From NCBI GenBank assembly GCA_035539075.1, contig DATLJB010000159.1:33578-97577 (forward strand): a stretch of 64,000 nucleotides of DNA, read 5' to 3'. Below the pieces are notes generated by a model, which saw nothing but the letters and a program-made list of their open reading frames with translations, searched no databases and had not been told where the DNA came from. Shown one piece after another: positions 51,908 through 59,021 of this stretch. The first letter of the stretch is position 1; the number at the start of each line of letters is the position of its first letter. The translations under genes and the position numbers were made by a program. The DNA comes from Dongia_B sp035539075. Lineage in GTDB: Bacteria; Pseudomonadota; Alphaproteobacteria; Dongiales; Dongiaceae.

Positions 51908-52843
51908 ATGCTTATAGATATCGATGCCCCCCTAGCGATCGATGCTCCCCGGCGGCAGGAAATCTCGGTCCGCCGGGTCCGCAGCCTCCTCGCTGTCGTC
52001 ACGCATAACTCATTCTCGAAAGCCGCGCAGGAACTCGGGCTGACCCAGCCGGCCGTCACCCAGCATGTGCAGCAGCTGGAACGGCAGCTCGGCGTCTCGC
52101 TGCTGGCACGTGACCCGACGGGCTTCCGCCTGTCGCCGGCGGGTGCCGCCCTGCTGCCCGCCTTTCGCCGCCTGATGGCGAGCAACGGCGCCATTCTCGA
52201 TCAGCTGAATTCGCTGAGCCAGGGCACGTCGCAGATTTTACGCGTGGCAAGCCCCGCATCCTTCGCCGCCCTGCATATCGCGCCGGCCTTTCAACAAGTG
52301 CGCGCCCGTTTTCCCGGACATGTCCTTGATGTCTCGGAAATCGACGACGACGTCGCCTTCAACATGATCCGCTCGGGGGATATCGACTTCGGCATATCGA
52401 GCGTCTTCGTGCCCTCGCCCGGTCTGTCCTTCGAGCCGCTGCATCAGGACGGCGCCTGCGTCGTCGTGTCCGCTGAAAATGACTTGGCGCGTGTCCCGGC
52501 GATATCCGATGAGGCCTTGCTGTCGCAGCCGATCGTCCGCTTTCCCATCGGCACAACCTCGGATCAATGGCTGTCGATCATCCTGGAACGCAATCAGGCG
52601 CGGCCGATGGTGGTGGCGGAGGTTCGCCAGCTGCTGACCGGATTGCAGATGGTGCGGCTCAATCTCGGCGTGGCGCTGATGCCAGAGGATGCGGCGCGGG
52701 CCTGCAGTCTGCCCGGCCTGGTCATCGTCCCGCTGGCGGATCGCAGGATGACGCGGACGCTGGGCCTGGTCCGCAGCGACGCCCATCACCCAACTGCGCT
52801 GGAGACCGCTTTGCTCGATGTCCTCGCCAGCGCCAGGACGTGA
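51908..52843 (+). CDS. LysR-type transcriptional regulator
   Basis: 311 aa. The N-terminal winged helix is VRRVRSLLAVVTHNSFSKAAQELGLTQPAVTQHVQQLERQLGVSLLARDPTGFRLSPAGAALL, and the type-2 periplasmic-fold effector domain starts SQILRVASPASFAALHIAPAF. Divergent from the racemase-like gene, its likely target. The 92-bp gap holds an AT-rich run (GGAAAAATAAAGC) suited to a promoter. It ends six bases before a convergent TetR gene. Confidence 0.92.
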   Translation: MLIDIDAPLAIDAPRRQEISVRRVRSLLAVVTHNSFSKAAQELGLTQPAVTQHVQQLERQLGVSLLARDPTGFRLSPAGAALLPAFRRLMASNGAILDQLNSLSQGTSQILRVASPASFAALHIAPAFQQVRARFPGHVLDVSEIDDDVAFNMIRSGDIDFGISSVFVPSPGLSFEPLHQDGACVVVSAENDLARVPAISDEALLSQPIVRFPIGTTSDQWLSIILERNQARPMVVAEVRQLLTGLQMVRLNLGVALMPEDAARACSLPGLVIVPLADRRMTRTLGLVRSDAHHPTALETALLDVLASART

Positions 52844-52849
52844 AAATCT

Positions 52850-53476
52850 CTAATCGCCGTCCGCAGGCTTGTCCACGGCGGCATCGATCATCGCTTCGGC
52901 AATGACGGCGACCTGGCCGGCCGGGCCGCCATCGCCAAAGAGCTGGCCGGAGGCATAGGCGCCCTCGATCAGCAGCACCAGCCCGTCGCCCAGCAAATCG
53001 GGATTCTTCGCCCCCATATCGGCCGCCATCTGGCGCAGGCGGCGGCGCAGCTCATGCTTGTTGCGGGCGGCGACGATGCGGGCCGGATGCTCCGGCGCGG
53101 GATATTCGACGGCGGCATTGGTCAGGCCGCAGCCGCGATAGCCATTCTTGCTCGCCCGCTCCGCCAGGCCCCGCAGATAATCCAGCAACTGCTCCCGCAC
53201 ATTGCCGGGATGACGTGACGCCGGATCGTCGAACCGGTTCCAGAATTCGCAGTCATATTCCGTCAGATAGGCGGCGGCGAGCTCATCCTTGGAGGCGAAG
53301 CTGCGATAGAGGCTGGGCTTGGTGACACCCGCCCGGCTGACGATCTCGTCAACCCCAACCGCGCGGATGCCCTGGCGGTAGAACAATTCCCGCGCCGTGC
53401 GCTTGATGCGCTCGGCCGCCTTCAAGGGGCGTTCCGGGGCAGGCTTCTCGGTTTCAGCCGGGTCGATCGATGCCAT
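52850..53476 (-). CDS. TetR-family repressor
   Basis: 208 aa from ATG 53476 (MASIDPAETEKPAPERPLKAAERIKRTARELFYRQGIRAVGVDEIVSRAGVTKPSLYRSFASKDELAAAYL holds the HTH); a TTG at 53521 would add 15 residues. The C-terminal domain includes KNGYRGCGLTNAAVEYPAPEHPARI, a common form in TetR regulators of efflux or detoxification. It is divergent from an MFS gene, and a perfect 20-bp inverted repeat lies between them (53596-53651). It most likely represses itself and the transporter. Confidence 0.9.
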   Translation of the reverse strand: MASIDPAETEKPAPERPLKAAERIKRTARELFYRQGIRAVGVDEIVSRAGVTKPSLYRSFASKDELAAAYLTEYDCEFWNRFDDPASRHPGNVREQLLDYLRGLAERASKNGYRGCGLTNAAVEYPAPEHPARIVAARNKHELRRRLRQMAADMGAKNPDLLGDGLVLLIEGAYASGQLFGDGGPAGQVAVIAEAMIDAAVDKPADGD

Positions 53477-53590
53477 CTTGTCCAACGGATAACCTTCTTC
53501 TTTCAACTGCTTGCTCCTCAAAGCCGCCGGCCGGGAACCGGAGGCCCGGCCATAAAACAGGGCGAAAATACGTCCGGAGCAACTTTCTGC

Positions 53591-53651
53591 TTGACGATGT
53601 TACTGACCGGTACGTATTTATGCAAGCCGAAACGTACCGGTCAGTAACATC
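53591..53651 (+). promoter_or_regulatory. Promoter overlapped by large TetR operator
   Basis: Arms of 20 bp, GATGTTACTGACCGGTACGT (53596-53615) and its exact reverse complement (53632-53651), are separated by 16 bp. Each arm has a near-palindromic centre (ACCGGT), so two repressor dimers could bind 36 bp apart. A -35 TTGACG (53591-53596) and -10 TATTTA (53615-53620) reading toward the MFS gene overlap the left arm and spacer, fitting repression by occlusion. Confidence 0.75.
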
Positions 53652-53707
53652 CGATTCCGAAACCTCCGATTCCAACCGACCCGCCATCGCCGCCAAAGAG
53701 AAAAACT

Positions 53708-55060
53708 GTGTCAGACAGCGCCAGCAAGACAGAGACTTCCGCCCCTGCCAGCCATCCGGCCACGGCGCCGCTTCAGGCCGGCAACCAGGCGGCCTTCCTG
53801 CGCCGCCCCTTCGGCCAAAAATATGCCTATGTGGTCGGCGGCGTCATCTTCGCCTGCCTGCTGATCGCCGCCGGCCTGCGCGGCGCGCCGGGCGTGCTGC
53901 TGCGGCCGCTGGAGAATGCTTTCGGCTGGGATACGGCGACCATTTCCTCCTCGGCAGCACTCGGCATCTTCTTCTACGGCATGGTCGGCCCCTTCGCGGC
54001 CGCGCTGATGGAGAGCATCGGCCTGCGCCGCACGCTGATGGGGGCGCTAGCCTTGATGGCCGCTTCCGTCGGCGCCAGCCTGATGATGACTGCGCCCTGG
54101 CAGCTGATGGTGACCTGGGGCTTCTTCTCCGGCATCGGCAGCGGCTGCGTCGCCGTGGTGCTGGGCGCCGTCGTGGTCAATCGCTGGTTCGCCACAAGGC
54201 GGGGCCTGATGATGGGCCTGCTGACCGCCAGCACGGCCACCGGCAACCTGATCTTCACGCCGGTCCTTGCCTATATCGCCGATCATGGCGGCTGGCAGCC
54301 GGTGGTGACGGTGATCGCCATTGCCTGCGCCGCCTTGATCCCCCTGGTCTTCGTGCTGGTGCCGGAGCGGCCGAGTTCGATCGGCCAGTTGCCGCTCGGC
54401 GCGCATCCCGACACACCGATCATCGCCCACCGCCGTGGCGGCGCGATGCTCAACGCCGCCTTCGGCGCCCTGGGCCGCGCCATCCATAAGCCGGCCTTCT
54501 GGTTCCTGTTCATCACCTTCTTCATCTGCGGCTTCACCACCAACGGCCTGGTCGGCACGCATCTGATCGCGCTTTGCAACGACCATGGCATCGCCGAAAG
54601 CAAGGCGGCGAGCCTGCTGGCGCTGATGGGCTTCTTCGATCTCTTCGGCACCACGCTCTCCGGCTGGCTGACCGACCGCTTCGACAGCCGCAAGCTGCTC
54701 TTCATGTATTACGGCTTGCGGGGCCTCAGCCTGATCTACCTGCCCTTTTCCGATTTCTCGATCTACAGCCTGACGATCTTCGGGGTCTTCTACGGCCTGG
54801 ACTGGATCGCCACCGTGCCGCCGACCCTGCGTCTTGCCACCGAGAATTTCGGCGAGCGCGACGCCGCAGTGGTGTTCGGCTGGATCGCCGCCGGCCACCA
54901 GATGGGTGCCGCCTGCGCCAGCTATCTCGGGGGCTATCTGCGCACCGTGCAGGGCGACTATCTCGACGCCTTCGTCATCGCCGGCCTGACCGGTGTCGCT
55001 GCGGCCCTGGTTGCCTTGCTGATCCGCGGCGGGCGTGGCGAACCGGCGCTGGCCGGCTGA
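53708..55060 (+). CDS. MFS transporter (oxalate/formate-antiporter-like)
   Basis: 450 aa from GTG 53708, with 12 helices. Segments such as AYVVGGVIFACLLIAAGLRGAPGVLLRPLENAFGWDTATISSSAALGIFFYGMVGPFAAAL and RRGLMMGLLTASTATGNLIFTPVLAYI match monocarboxylate/oxalate-type MFS proteins. SLLALMGFFDLFGTTLSGWLTDRFDSRKLL is the central motif of the second half. It is probably an exporter or uptake carrier induced when a ligand releases the divergent TetR repressor. The first 35 residues are cytoplasmic and low-complexity. Confidence 0.89.
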   Translation: MSDSASKTETSAPASHPATAPLQAGNQAAFLRRPFGQKYAYVVGGVIFACLLIAAGLRGAPGVLLRPLENAFGWDTATISSSAALGIFFYGMVGPFAAALMESIGLRRTLMGALALMAASVGASLMMTAPWQLMVTWGFFSGIGSGCVAVVLGAVVVNRWFATRRGLMMGLLTASTATGNLIFTPVLAYIADHGGWQPVVTVIAIACAALIPLVFVLVPERPSSIGQLPLGAHPDTPIIAHRRGGAMLNAAFGALGRAIHKPAFWFLFITFFICGFTTNGLVGTHLIALCNDHGIAESKAASLLALMGFFDLFGTTLSGWLTDRFDSRKLLFMYYGLRGLSLIYLPFSDFSIYSLTIFGVFYGLDWIATVPPTLRLATENFGERDAAVVFGWIAAGHQMGAACASYLGGYLRTVQGDYLDAFVIAGLTGVAAALVALLIRGGRGEPALAG

Positions 55061-55484
55061 GCAGAGCCATCAGCCGCCGGGCCGCGCGCATCGCGATGAC
55101 GATGGCCCGGTACACGACTGGCCGATACGTTGCGAGGGCGGTCTTTCTGTCTGACGGATGACCCCGGATCGTCAGCCTGCCGGCAGCTTGTGCGGCAGAT
55201 CACTGTCTGCGCGAGGTCTCGGCGTGACGAGCCGCACAGGCGGCAAAAAAATGCACTGACGAAGTCGTGATTTAAGTTTCACCTCCTTGCCTAACTGTCG
55301 CCACGATCCCTATCTATTATCCACCACAGTGATCCGGTGATGATCGATCGCGCGAGCACTGCCCAGGCGGTGAGTATTCGACGATCGACAGCATCGCGAC
55401 AGATGCGCCGGCGGCGCCGGGGGAGTTCGCGGGAAGATCCGTTCCGCGCGGATGCCAGTGCCGCCAAGCCAGACGAGGTTCGAG
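55061..55484. other. Intergenic gap, nothing recognised
   Basis: 424 bp after the MFS stop. It must contain the promoter of the small gene at 55485. A locally less GC-rich stretch lies near 55250-55345 (AAAAAAATGCACTGACGAAG, ATCTATTATCCACC), but I see no clear -35/-10 pair, RNA or gene. Confidence 0.45.
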
Positions 55485-55886
55485 ATGACAAAGACGTGGC
55501 AGGAGACGGAAGCCCGCAACGCAGACGGCGTCCATAACGCCGACAGTCATGGCGTCATTGCCGACCGCATCATCGAGCGCGCCAAGGTCGCCAATGACCG
55601 CCTGGGGCCGGTCGTGCTGGCCAGCCTCATGTCTAGCGCCCCTGTCTGTACCGCGCCAGCCCATGCCGCCCAAGGTGCCGCGCAGCAATCGGCGGAAAGC
55701 ATCGCCAAACTGCGTGAGCCATCGGTCGATGAATTGCTCGGCGATCCGATGATGTCGGCGCTGTGGCGCGCTTACGCGATCAACGAGACGGATGTACGTC
55801 AGTTGGTGACGGAGGTCACCGAGCGGCTGAAATCCCATGGCGAGCTGCATCGTCGCGCCGAAGCTCTGGTGGCACGCTGCGCCTGA
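55485..55886 (+). CDS. Small protein of the LLGDPxMxxLWRA family (copy 1)
   Basis: 133 aa, function unknown. The C-terminal half has EPSVDELLGDPMMSALWRAYAINETDVRQLVTEVTERLKSHG. The same pattern (LLGDP, a Met, LWRA, then TERL) occurs in the 84-aa protein at 58750, so they are paralogues. The N-terminal half is variable and includes Ala-rich, helix-forming DNA-coded stretches but no clear export signal. GAGGTTCGAG precedes ATG 55485. A GC-only 20-bp palindrome (55894-55913) follows the stop and may be a transcript-end hairpin. Confidence 0.62.
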   Translation: MTKTWQETEARNADGVHNADSHGVIADRIIERAKVANDRLGPVVLASLMSSAPVCTAPAHAAQGAAQQSAESIAKLREPSVDELLGDPMMSALWRAYAINETDVRQLVTEVTERLKSHGELHRRAEALVARCA

Positions 55887-55998
55887 AGACGACGCCGCGT
55901 CGCGCGACGCGGCGCAGGGGCATCGCCGGGCAGCACTTCCATGAATCTTATGCCGGAAGTCGGAGGATGCCGCTTGGCGTTTTGCGGGCGGCACAAAC

Positions 55999-56646
55999 TC
56001 AGCGGCCGGTACGGCGCGGCGCTCTGCCATCCTCCCGGCCTAGGCCCTTCCCCCGGCCCTCCTCCTGGACAGGGCCCTCCTCCCGGACAGGGATGCTCGG
56101 CCGGTTCGTCAGGATCGCGCTTGCGATGACGTCAAAGAGATGATCGGCGCGCGGCGCGAGCGCGGGTTGATCGCCCAGCCATGCAAGCGCCCCGACCAAG
56201 GCGAAGAGATCGGTGCCGTCCATGTCGGTTCGCGCCACGCCGGCGGCCTGGGCGCGGTCGAGCAGCCGGGTGCCTGCCGCGCGCATCGTGACGCAGGATT
56301 CATGCAGGGCAGAATCTGGGTCGGCGATGGCCGCCATCATCGATTCCGTGACCCCGCGATAGTTGCGCGCAAAGGTGACTGTCTCGCGAAGCCATGACAC
56401 CAGGGCCTCGTCCGGTACGTTCGACGTTCCGAGTTCGTTTGCCTTCGCCGCCAGCTCGTCGAACCATGTATGGAGCAATGCCTCGAGCAGCGACTCCCGG
56501 GTCGGAAAGTGGCGGTACAGGGTACCGAGCCCGACACCGGCCTTGCGCGCGACGTCGCGCAGCGATGCATCGGCACCTTGCTCGGCTACGACATGGCGCG
56601 CGACGGCAAGAAGCTTGTCATAATTCTTTTTCGCGTCGGCTCTCAT
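55999..56646 (-). CDS. TetR-family repressor of the quinone-oxidoreductase gene
   Basis: 215 aa from ATG 56646 (MRADAKKNYDKLLAVARHVVAEQGADASLRDVARKAGVGLGTLYRHFPTRESLLEALL is the HTH). GVTESMMAAIADPDSALHESC and the terminal helices form the ligand pocket; the last 25 residues are charged and repetitive (GPVQEEGRGKG). Start supported by GGGAG upstream and by the operator lying just beyond. It is divergent from the oxidoreductase gene, with two GGAGCA-n-TGCTCC sites between them. Confidence 0.9.
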   Translation of the reverse strand: MRADAKKNYDKLLAVARHVVAEQGADASLRDVARKAGVGLGTLYRHFPTRESLLEALLHTWFDELAAKANELGTSNVPDEALVSWLRETVTFARNYRGVTESMMAAIADPDSALHESCVTMRAAGTRLLDRAQAAGVARTDMDGTDLFALVGALAWLGDQPALAPRADHLFDVIASAILTNRPSIPVREEGPVQEEGRGKGLGREDGRAPRRTGR

Positions 56647-56655
56647 TATGCTCCC

Positions 56656-56699
56656 TTGACAAGCGGAGCACTGCTCCGAATATATGGAGCAGTGCTCCG
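56656..56699 (+). promoter_or_regulatory. Promoter with paired TetR operators
   Basis: GGAGCACTGCTCC (56665-56677) and GGAGCAGTGCTCC (56686-56698) are reverse complements of each other, and each is itself a 6+1+6 palindrome; centres are 21 bp apart, two helical turns. A TTGACA (56656-56661) and AATATA (56679-56684) with 17-bp spacing read toward the oxidoreductase gene, so repressor binding would cover the promoter. Confidence 0.8.
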
Positions 56700-56734
56700 A
56701 TCTGGATATCATGATTTCGAAGAGGGACAAAGAG

Positions 56735-57748
56735 ATGCCGGCAAACACGATGAAGGCGATTCGCCAACATGAATTCGGCGGTCCTGAGGTGCTGCGTTAC
56801 GAAGATGCGCCGATCCCCGCATTGAAGGCGGGCGAAGTGCTCGTGCGCGTTCACGCGATCGGCGTCAATCCTCCCGACTGGTACCTGCGCGACGGCTATA
56901 AGGCGCTTCCCCCCGAGTGGCAGCCGCAGGTCTCCTTCCCCATCATTCTGGGGACGGATGTGTCGGGCGTCATCGAGGCGGTCGCCGATGATGTCCAGGA
57001 CTTCTCCGTCGGAGACGAAGTTTACTCCATGGTTCGCTTCTTCAGCGTCGGGGAAAGCAAGGCCTATGCGGAATATGTCAGCGTGCCGGCCGCGCAGGTT
57101 GCGCGCAAGCCAGCCGGCATCGATCACCTGCATGCTGCCGGGGCGCCGATGTCCCTGCTCACCGCGTGGCAGTTCATGATTGAACTGGGGCACAATGAAC
57201 CGAACCCGCTTCAGCCGAACAGGCATAAGCCGGTGCCGCTCGACGGCAAGACCGTCCTCGTAAACGGCGCCGCGGGCGGCGTGGGGCATTTCGCGGTGCA
57301 AATAGCGAAACTGAGAGGCGCGCATACCATCGCCGTGGCATCGGGCAAGCATGAATCACTTCTGCGCGAACTCGGTGCCAACGAATTCATCGATTACGCC
57401 AAAACGCCGCCTGAGGACGTTGCGCATGACGTCGATCTCGTCATCGACGCTGTCGGCGGTCCGTCCACCGGTCGTTTCCTGCGCACGCTGAAGCGCGGCG
57501 GTGCGTTGTTCCCGGTGTACCCCTTAGGGTTTTCCGGTGCGAAGGACGCCGAGGAGCTCGGCGTCACGGTCTCGGCAACCCAGGTCCGTTCGAGCGGGGC
57601 TCAGCTGGCGGAAGTCGCGCGCTTGCTTGATGACGGGACGATCCGCGTCGTCCTGGACAGCACCTATCCGCTTGCCGATGCGCGCAAGGCACACGAACGA
57701 GCCGCCAGAGGTCACATCCAAGGCAAGATCGTGCTCACGGTCGACTGA
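56735..57748 (+). CDS. NADPH:quinone oxidoreductase-type MDR enzyme
   Basis: 337 aa, zinc-free medium-chain reductase. The N-terminal catalytic domain is MKAIRQHEFGGPEVLRYEDAPIPALKAGEVLVRVHAIGVNPPDWYLRDG, and the Rossmann motif NGAAGGVGHFAVQIAKLRGAHTIAVAS is that of quinone oxidoreductases. It reduces quinones, enones or similar electrophiles with NADPH in the cytoplasm. ATG 56735 lies after AGAGGGACAAAG; ATG 56750 is an alternative. Its divergent TetR regulator and operator suggest induction by a reactive substrate. Codon use is slightly less GC-rich than in its neighbours. Confidence 0.9.
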   Translation: MPANTMKAIRQHEFGGPEVLRYEDAPIPALKAGEVLVRVHAIGVNPPDWYLRDGYKALPPEWQPQVSFPIILGTDVSGVIEAVADDVQDFSVGDEVYSMVRFFSVGESKAYAEYVSVPAAQVARKPAGIDHLHAAGAPMSLLTAWQFMIELGHNEPNPLQPNRHKPVPLDGKTVLVNGAAGGVGHFAVQIAKLRGAHTIAVASGKHESLLRELGANEFIDYAKTPPEDVAHDVDLVIDAVGGPSTGRFLRTLKRGGALFPVYPLGFSGAKDAEELGVTVSATQVRSSGAQLAEVARLLDDGTIRVVLDSTYPLADARKAHERAARGHIQGKIVLTVD

Positions 57749-58022
57749 GGGTCGCGCAAACCCGGCGCCGTTTTCAAGCAAGGCCAAGCGGCATGATCCG
57801 CTGACAGCATGTGACGGATTGATGCGGGCGCGTTCCGGCGCGGCGGATATGCGGCGAGGCCGGAGCAATTCGACGGTGCACCAATTCCGCAGGGAACCGG
57901 ATGGACACTGCTTTGTTAGTTTCAGCAGACTGGTTGAACTGGGTCCGTGACCACCCACTGATCATGGATTTCCCTTACCACGTATGAAGCCTCCCTTGAA
58001 TGTCTAACTGCCATTTGGCGTC

Positions 58023-58055
58023 ACGGCCGGATTTTCAATCCGGCCGTTTTCTTTT
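58023..58055 (+). terminator. Strong rho-independent terminator
   Basis: Stem ACGGCCGGATT (58023-58033), loop TTC, complement AATCCGGCCGT (58037-58047), then TTTTCTTTT. Eleven base pairs with a T-rich tail on the plus strand. It lies 275 bp past the oxidoreductase stop, so it ends either that transcript or an unrecognised small RNA. Confidence 0.8.
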
Positions 58056-58516
58056 CCGCCGCCGTTCTTTTTATCCGGCCTGTTCTGTGATGCAGCGGTT
58101 GTTTGGTGCAGCCGGAGCGGCATATCGGCCCCCTGTCCAAGAGGTTTTTTCCATCGCCGCCGGGAACCGTCGGAGGGCTCAGGGGTTATAATGCCTAAGG
58201 GCGTTGAGACACCCTCCTGCTCTACCGTGCGATCCCCCAATCGTTGGTGGACGTCTCGACGCCCCCTCCCAGATTTCTCGTCATCGTCTCCCGAGATGCG
58301 ACAGCCGCGGTGCAGTTCTCGATACTGCACTGCGGCATAGCTCTGCGTTCACAGATAAATCACTGTCGCAGAGTCGCTATCGCCGGGCAGCTGCGCTATG
58401 ATCCAAAAACAAGCAGGACGATGGCGATGGAGCGGCGGCCGGCTTGTCAGCCCCGCTTGATAGGCAGCTATCCGCAAGCTTCTCAGCAAGCGTCGCCGTA
58501 ACGCGATATTCACGCA

Positions 58517-58576
58517 CCGGATATCGGCGGGCAGAATATCGACGGACCCGGTATTGACTGGCCGGATATTGACTGA
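58517..58576. repeat. Four-unit 15-bp tandem repeat, intergenic
   Basis: Units CCGGATATCGGCGGG, CAGAATATCGACGGA, CCCGGTATTGACTGG and CCGGATATTGACTGA follow one another without gaps, and a weaker fifth unit may precede them. Units share a GATAT-GAC core. It has the same 15-bp period as several coding duplications in this window. Confidence 0.75.
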
Positions 58577-58749
58577 CTGGGGTCGATAGCAGCGCAGGTT
58601 GTTACGCCAGCGTCAGTATCAGCAACTAGCATGCGGGTGCATGCAGCGGCCGAACATGAGCGCCGCGAAACTGCAGCAGACATCAGCCCCGTTCCTCGCC
58701 GGCCCATTGCGGGGAACAGCCAAATGAGTGAAATGAAGCGGAGGTCACG

Positions 58750-59004
58750 ATGCAGAAAAGGCCGGCACGTCTCCAGCGCAACGTCTTGAGCGGCGAACCT
58801 GAACTGACGTCCTTGCTCGGCGACCCCGTCATGCAGAGTCTCTGGCGCGCCGACCATATCGACCCGGAAGAAGCCAGGCGGCTTTTTGCCGACACGACCG
58901 AGCGGTTGTATCGGCGCGGCCACGCTGCGCGATCCGGCACGATGCGGCGGCAACCAGCCGAGCCGGCCTCTGCGGAGGACGACCAAAACTATGCTTTGGC
59001 CTGA
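58750..59004 (+). CDS. Small protein of the LLGDPxMxxLWRA family (copy 2)
   Basis: 84 aa. EPELTSLLGDPVMQSLWRADHIDPEEARRLFADTTERLYRRG aligns with the C-terminal half of the 133-aa protein at 55485 (shared EP, LLGDP, Met, LWRA, Ile, Arg-Leu and TERL positions). The tail is Ala/Glu-rich. GCGGAGG lies upstream of ATG 58750. Convergent with the PAS histidine kinase. Function unknown; the compact acidic-helical motif suggests a small adaptor or regulator. Confidence 0.65.
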   Translation: MQKRPARLQRNVLSGEPELTSLLGDPVMQSLWRADHIDPEEARRLFADTTERLYRRGHAARSGTMRRQPAEPASAEDDQNYALA

Positions 59005-59021
59005 ATCCGCGACAGTGCGGC

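Larger units (their letters stand above)
57749..58749. other. Gene-poor kilobase with one terminator and one tandem array
   Basis: No conserved frame is visible. It holds a clear terminator (58023-58055), a 15-bp tandem array (58517-58576) and a TTATAAT-like -10 near 58186-58192. The stretch before the terminator might encode a small RNA, but I cannot show a promoter for one. Confidence 0.5.

Noticed and set aside
57774..58330. Two minus-strand frames in the gene-poor kilobase
   Set aside because: No family resemblance, no ribosome sites, and they run through a terminator and non-coding-looking DNA.
58517..58576. The 15-bp array considered as a CRISPR fragment
   Set aside because: Units abut without spacers, differ from one another, and no cas gene is present.
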